Assembly (NCBI GenBank): GCA_022600255.1 | Contig: JAHZKU010000265.1 | Span: forward strand, 1 to 6,638 | Direction: 5' to 3' | Source: Actinomycetes bacterium | Lineage (GTDB): Bacteria; Actinomycetota; Actinomycetes; S36-B12; GCA-2699445 | DNA length: 6,638 bases | Part shown: positions 5,079 through 6,638 of the stretch, piece after piece | How positions within the stretch are numbered: position 1 is the stretch's first letter | How the letters are laid out: each line of letters starts with the position of its first letter | Made by a program: the position numbers and the translations under genes | The notes under the pieces: generated by a model | What the model saw: the letters and a program-made list of their open reading frames with translations, nothing else | What the model was told of the DNA's origin: nothing | Database searches by the model: none

Positions 5079-6638
5079 TCAGGAACCGGGGAGAACGACC
5101 GATGATGACGATTCTGGGCTTAGAGACTGCGCCCTGACCATCAGCGCGAATCTTGAGTCCGTGGCCAAGAGGTCCCTAGGCGCACCGTGCTCCACAACGC
5201 GGCCCTGCGACAGGACCACCACCTCATCAGAACTCATGACGGTTGCCAGGCGGTGGGCGATGATCAGATTGGTGCGGCCACGCATCAGCCGTTCTAGCGC
5301 CTGCTGCACAAGTTGCTCGCTGTGCGCGTCTAGCGCGTTGGTTGCCTCATCCAGAATGAGCAGATTGGGGTCGGCCAACACAGCGCGGGCGATCGCAATC
5401 CGTTGTCGCTGCCCCCCGGACAATGCCAGACCATGCTCGCCCACTTTGGTGCCATAACCACCCGGAAACTCCACAATGAAATCATGTGCATTCGCCACCC
5501 GGGCGGCTTCGGCCACAGCCTCTCGGCTGGCGTCCCGGCGGCCTAGTCGAATATTGTCTGCGATGCTCCCGGCCAGCAGCTGGACGTCCTGCGGCACCAC
5601 CGCCATGGACTTGCGCAGATCGGTAAGATCCTGGCGCCGCACGTCGACACCGTCAACGCGGACGACCCCCGCGTCCACGTCATACAGCCGCGCAATCAAC
5701 TGCGTCACGGTGGACTTGCCGGCCCCAGATGCGCCAACCAGTGCCACCGTGCGTCCGGTGGCAATCTGTAGGTCCACGTCTTGAAGGACTGTTTGGGCAC
5801 GCCCCGGGTAGCTGAAGGTCACCCCGGAGAACTCCACGACACCCGTTCGATCGACCACGACACGTTCATCTGGGTTTGGAGCGGCGGATCCGCCAACCAC
5901 TGACTCAGTCTCCTGGGCCAGCAAAGCGAACACCCGTTCGGTGGCACCCACCGCCTGGGCCAACTTGGAGTACTGCGTGACCAACTGGGAAAGGCCATCA
6001 GCCACGAAGCGCGCGTACAGCAGGAACGAAACCAGGGCTCCTGCACTCAGCGCCCCTTGCTGCACTTGAGCGCCCCCGATCCAAACGACAACAACAACGC
6101 TGCACGAGGCCAGGAACATCATCGCCGGTGTCCAGCGGGCACGCGCCCGGGCTCGGGCCAACCCCTGCTCGATCACCCCACCAAGGCGCCGGTGATACAT
6201 CGCAGCCACGCTGGACTCAGCTGAGAACCACTTGATCACGCGAACCGAGGAAAGCGACTCTGCCGCCAACGCATTGGTGGCCGCGAGCCCGTTCTGGTAA
6301 CCGTGCGAAAGGGTCCGCATCCGACGGCCGTAGCGCAACCCAACCAGTCCGGCGATGGGAACCACCGCCAGGACGATCAGAGCCAGTTGTAGGTTGATCA
6401 CTACCAGCAGGATCACGCCGCCGATCACAGTGACCAGCGAGTAGATGATTTGCGGACCGGCACCAGACGCCGAACCATACACAAAAGCCGCGTCAGAGAT
6501 CAGTCTGGAGGTCAGCGCTCCGCTGGCGTGGTTGTCTAGGTAGGCCATGGGGAACCGAACCATGCGGTTCAGCAGTGCGCTGCGCAGGTTGTTCACTACG
6601 TGCTGACCGGCATAGGCGAGGGTCCAAATTCGGATACG
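5079..6638 (-). CDS. ABC exporter half-transporter (membrane plus ATPase domains), N-terminus beyond window
   Basis: The reverse frame is open from the right edge to the stop at 5081-5079, giving 519 visible residues of a protein usually near 580-620. The missing part is the first membrane helices. It belongs to the type I ABC exporters (MsbA/BmrA-like), which work as dimers in the cytoplasmic membrane and use ATP to push out lipids, drugs or peptides. The membrane domain shows the conserved MVRFPMAYLDNHASGALTSR coupling region and helices around IIYSLVTVIGGVILLVV, LALIVLAVVPIAGLVG and FLASCSVVVVVWIGG. The ATPase domain is complete: FSYPG A-loop, Walker A GASGAGKST (5709-5735), Q-loop VPQD (about 5591), signature LSGGQ (5409-5423), Walker B LLILDEA (5343-5363) and H-loop His (5253-5255). 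All catalytic residues are present. The GTG at 6596 is internal, since coding similarity continues upstream of it. The gene converges with the nucleotidyltransferase-like gene and is a separate unit. Substrate is unknown; a partner half-transporter could lie beyond the window. Confidence 0.93.
   Translation of the reverse strand, partial: RIRIWTLAYAGQHVVNNLRSALLNRMVRFPMAYLDNHASGALTSRLISDAAFVYGSASGAGPQIIYSLVTVIGGVILLVVINLQLALIVLAVVPIAGLVGLRYGRRMRTLSHGYQNGLAATNALAAESLSSVRVIKWFSAESSVAAMYHRRLGGVIEQGLARARARARWTPAMMFLASCSVVVVVWIGGAQVQQGALSAGALVSFLLYARFVADGLSQLVTQYSKLAQAVGATERVFALLAQETESVVGGSAAPNPDERVVVDRTGVVEFSGVTFSYPGRAQTVLQDVDLQIATGRTVALVGASGAGKSTVTQLIARLYDVDAGVVRVDGVDVRRQDLTDLRKSMAVVPQDVQLLAGSIADNIRLGRRDASREAVAEAARVANAHDFIVEFPGGYGTKVGEHGLALSGGQRQRIAIARAVLADPNLLILDEATNALDAHSEQLVQQALERLMRGRTNLIIAHRLATVMSSDEVVVLSQGRVVEHGAPRDLLATDSRFALMVRAQSLSPESSSSVVLPGS

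Noticed and set aside
5065..5457. Forward open frame opposite the ABC ATPase domain
   Set aside because: The reverse strand here encodes the intact signature, Walker B and H-loop motifs; the forward frame is a shadow rich in Ser, Arg and Cys.
6594..6596. GTG at 6596 as the ABC transporter start
   Set aside because: The frame stays open to the window edge and the upstream residues look like the membrane domain of this family; starting here would remove the first helices.

Overview
The window comes from a GC-rich bacterium, most likely an actinomycete (Actinomycetota). The main support is a DUF3099 membrane protein, a family I know essentially from actinobacteria, next to actinobacterial-style TldD/TldE and SURF1 proteins. 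A SURF1 gene implies an aerobe with a heme-copper cytochrome c oxidase. There are no RNA genes, mobile elements or CRISPR arrays, and the window is densely coding.

Layout. Positions 1-3671 hold five forward genes packed like one operon: the 3' end of tldD, tldE (4-nt overlap), a DUF3099 two-pass membrane protein (21 nt later, strong ribosome binding site), a small GNAT-type protein whose start lies inside the DUF3099 gene, and a SURF1 cytochrome oxidase assembly factor (1 nt later). After a 123-nt gap comes a forward gene (3795-5033) for a 412-residue protein of no family I recognise by name. It carries a nucleotidyltransferase-like pattern (Gly-Ser, then Asp-Leu-Asp, then a later Glu on a strand). 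A 45-nt convergent gap with a small hairpin separates it from a reverse-strand ABC exporter half-transporter (5079 to the right edge, N-terminus outside the window).

How the genes may work together. TldD and TldE form a heterodimeric zinc protease that degrades unfolded or small peptides and matures some modified peptides. The visible part of TldD carries the cysteine expected to be the third zinc ligand. SURF1 and DUF3099 are membrane proteins, and SURF1 acts in oxidase assembly. The compact GNAT protein has no known substrate. Joint expression of these five is well supported by spacing; a shared function is not. The 412-residue gene and the ABC exporter are separate transcription units.

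The points most worth a second look are the nucleotidyltransferase-like orphan, an apparent His-to-Asn change in the SURF1 C-terminal motif, the shortened GNAT protein nested in its neighbour, and a strong hairpin inside tldD.
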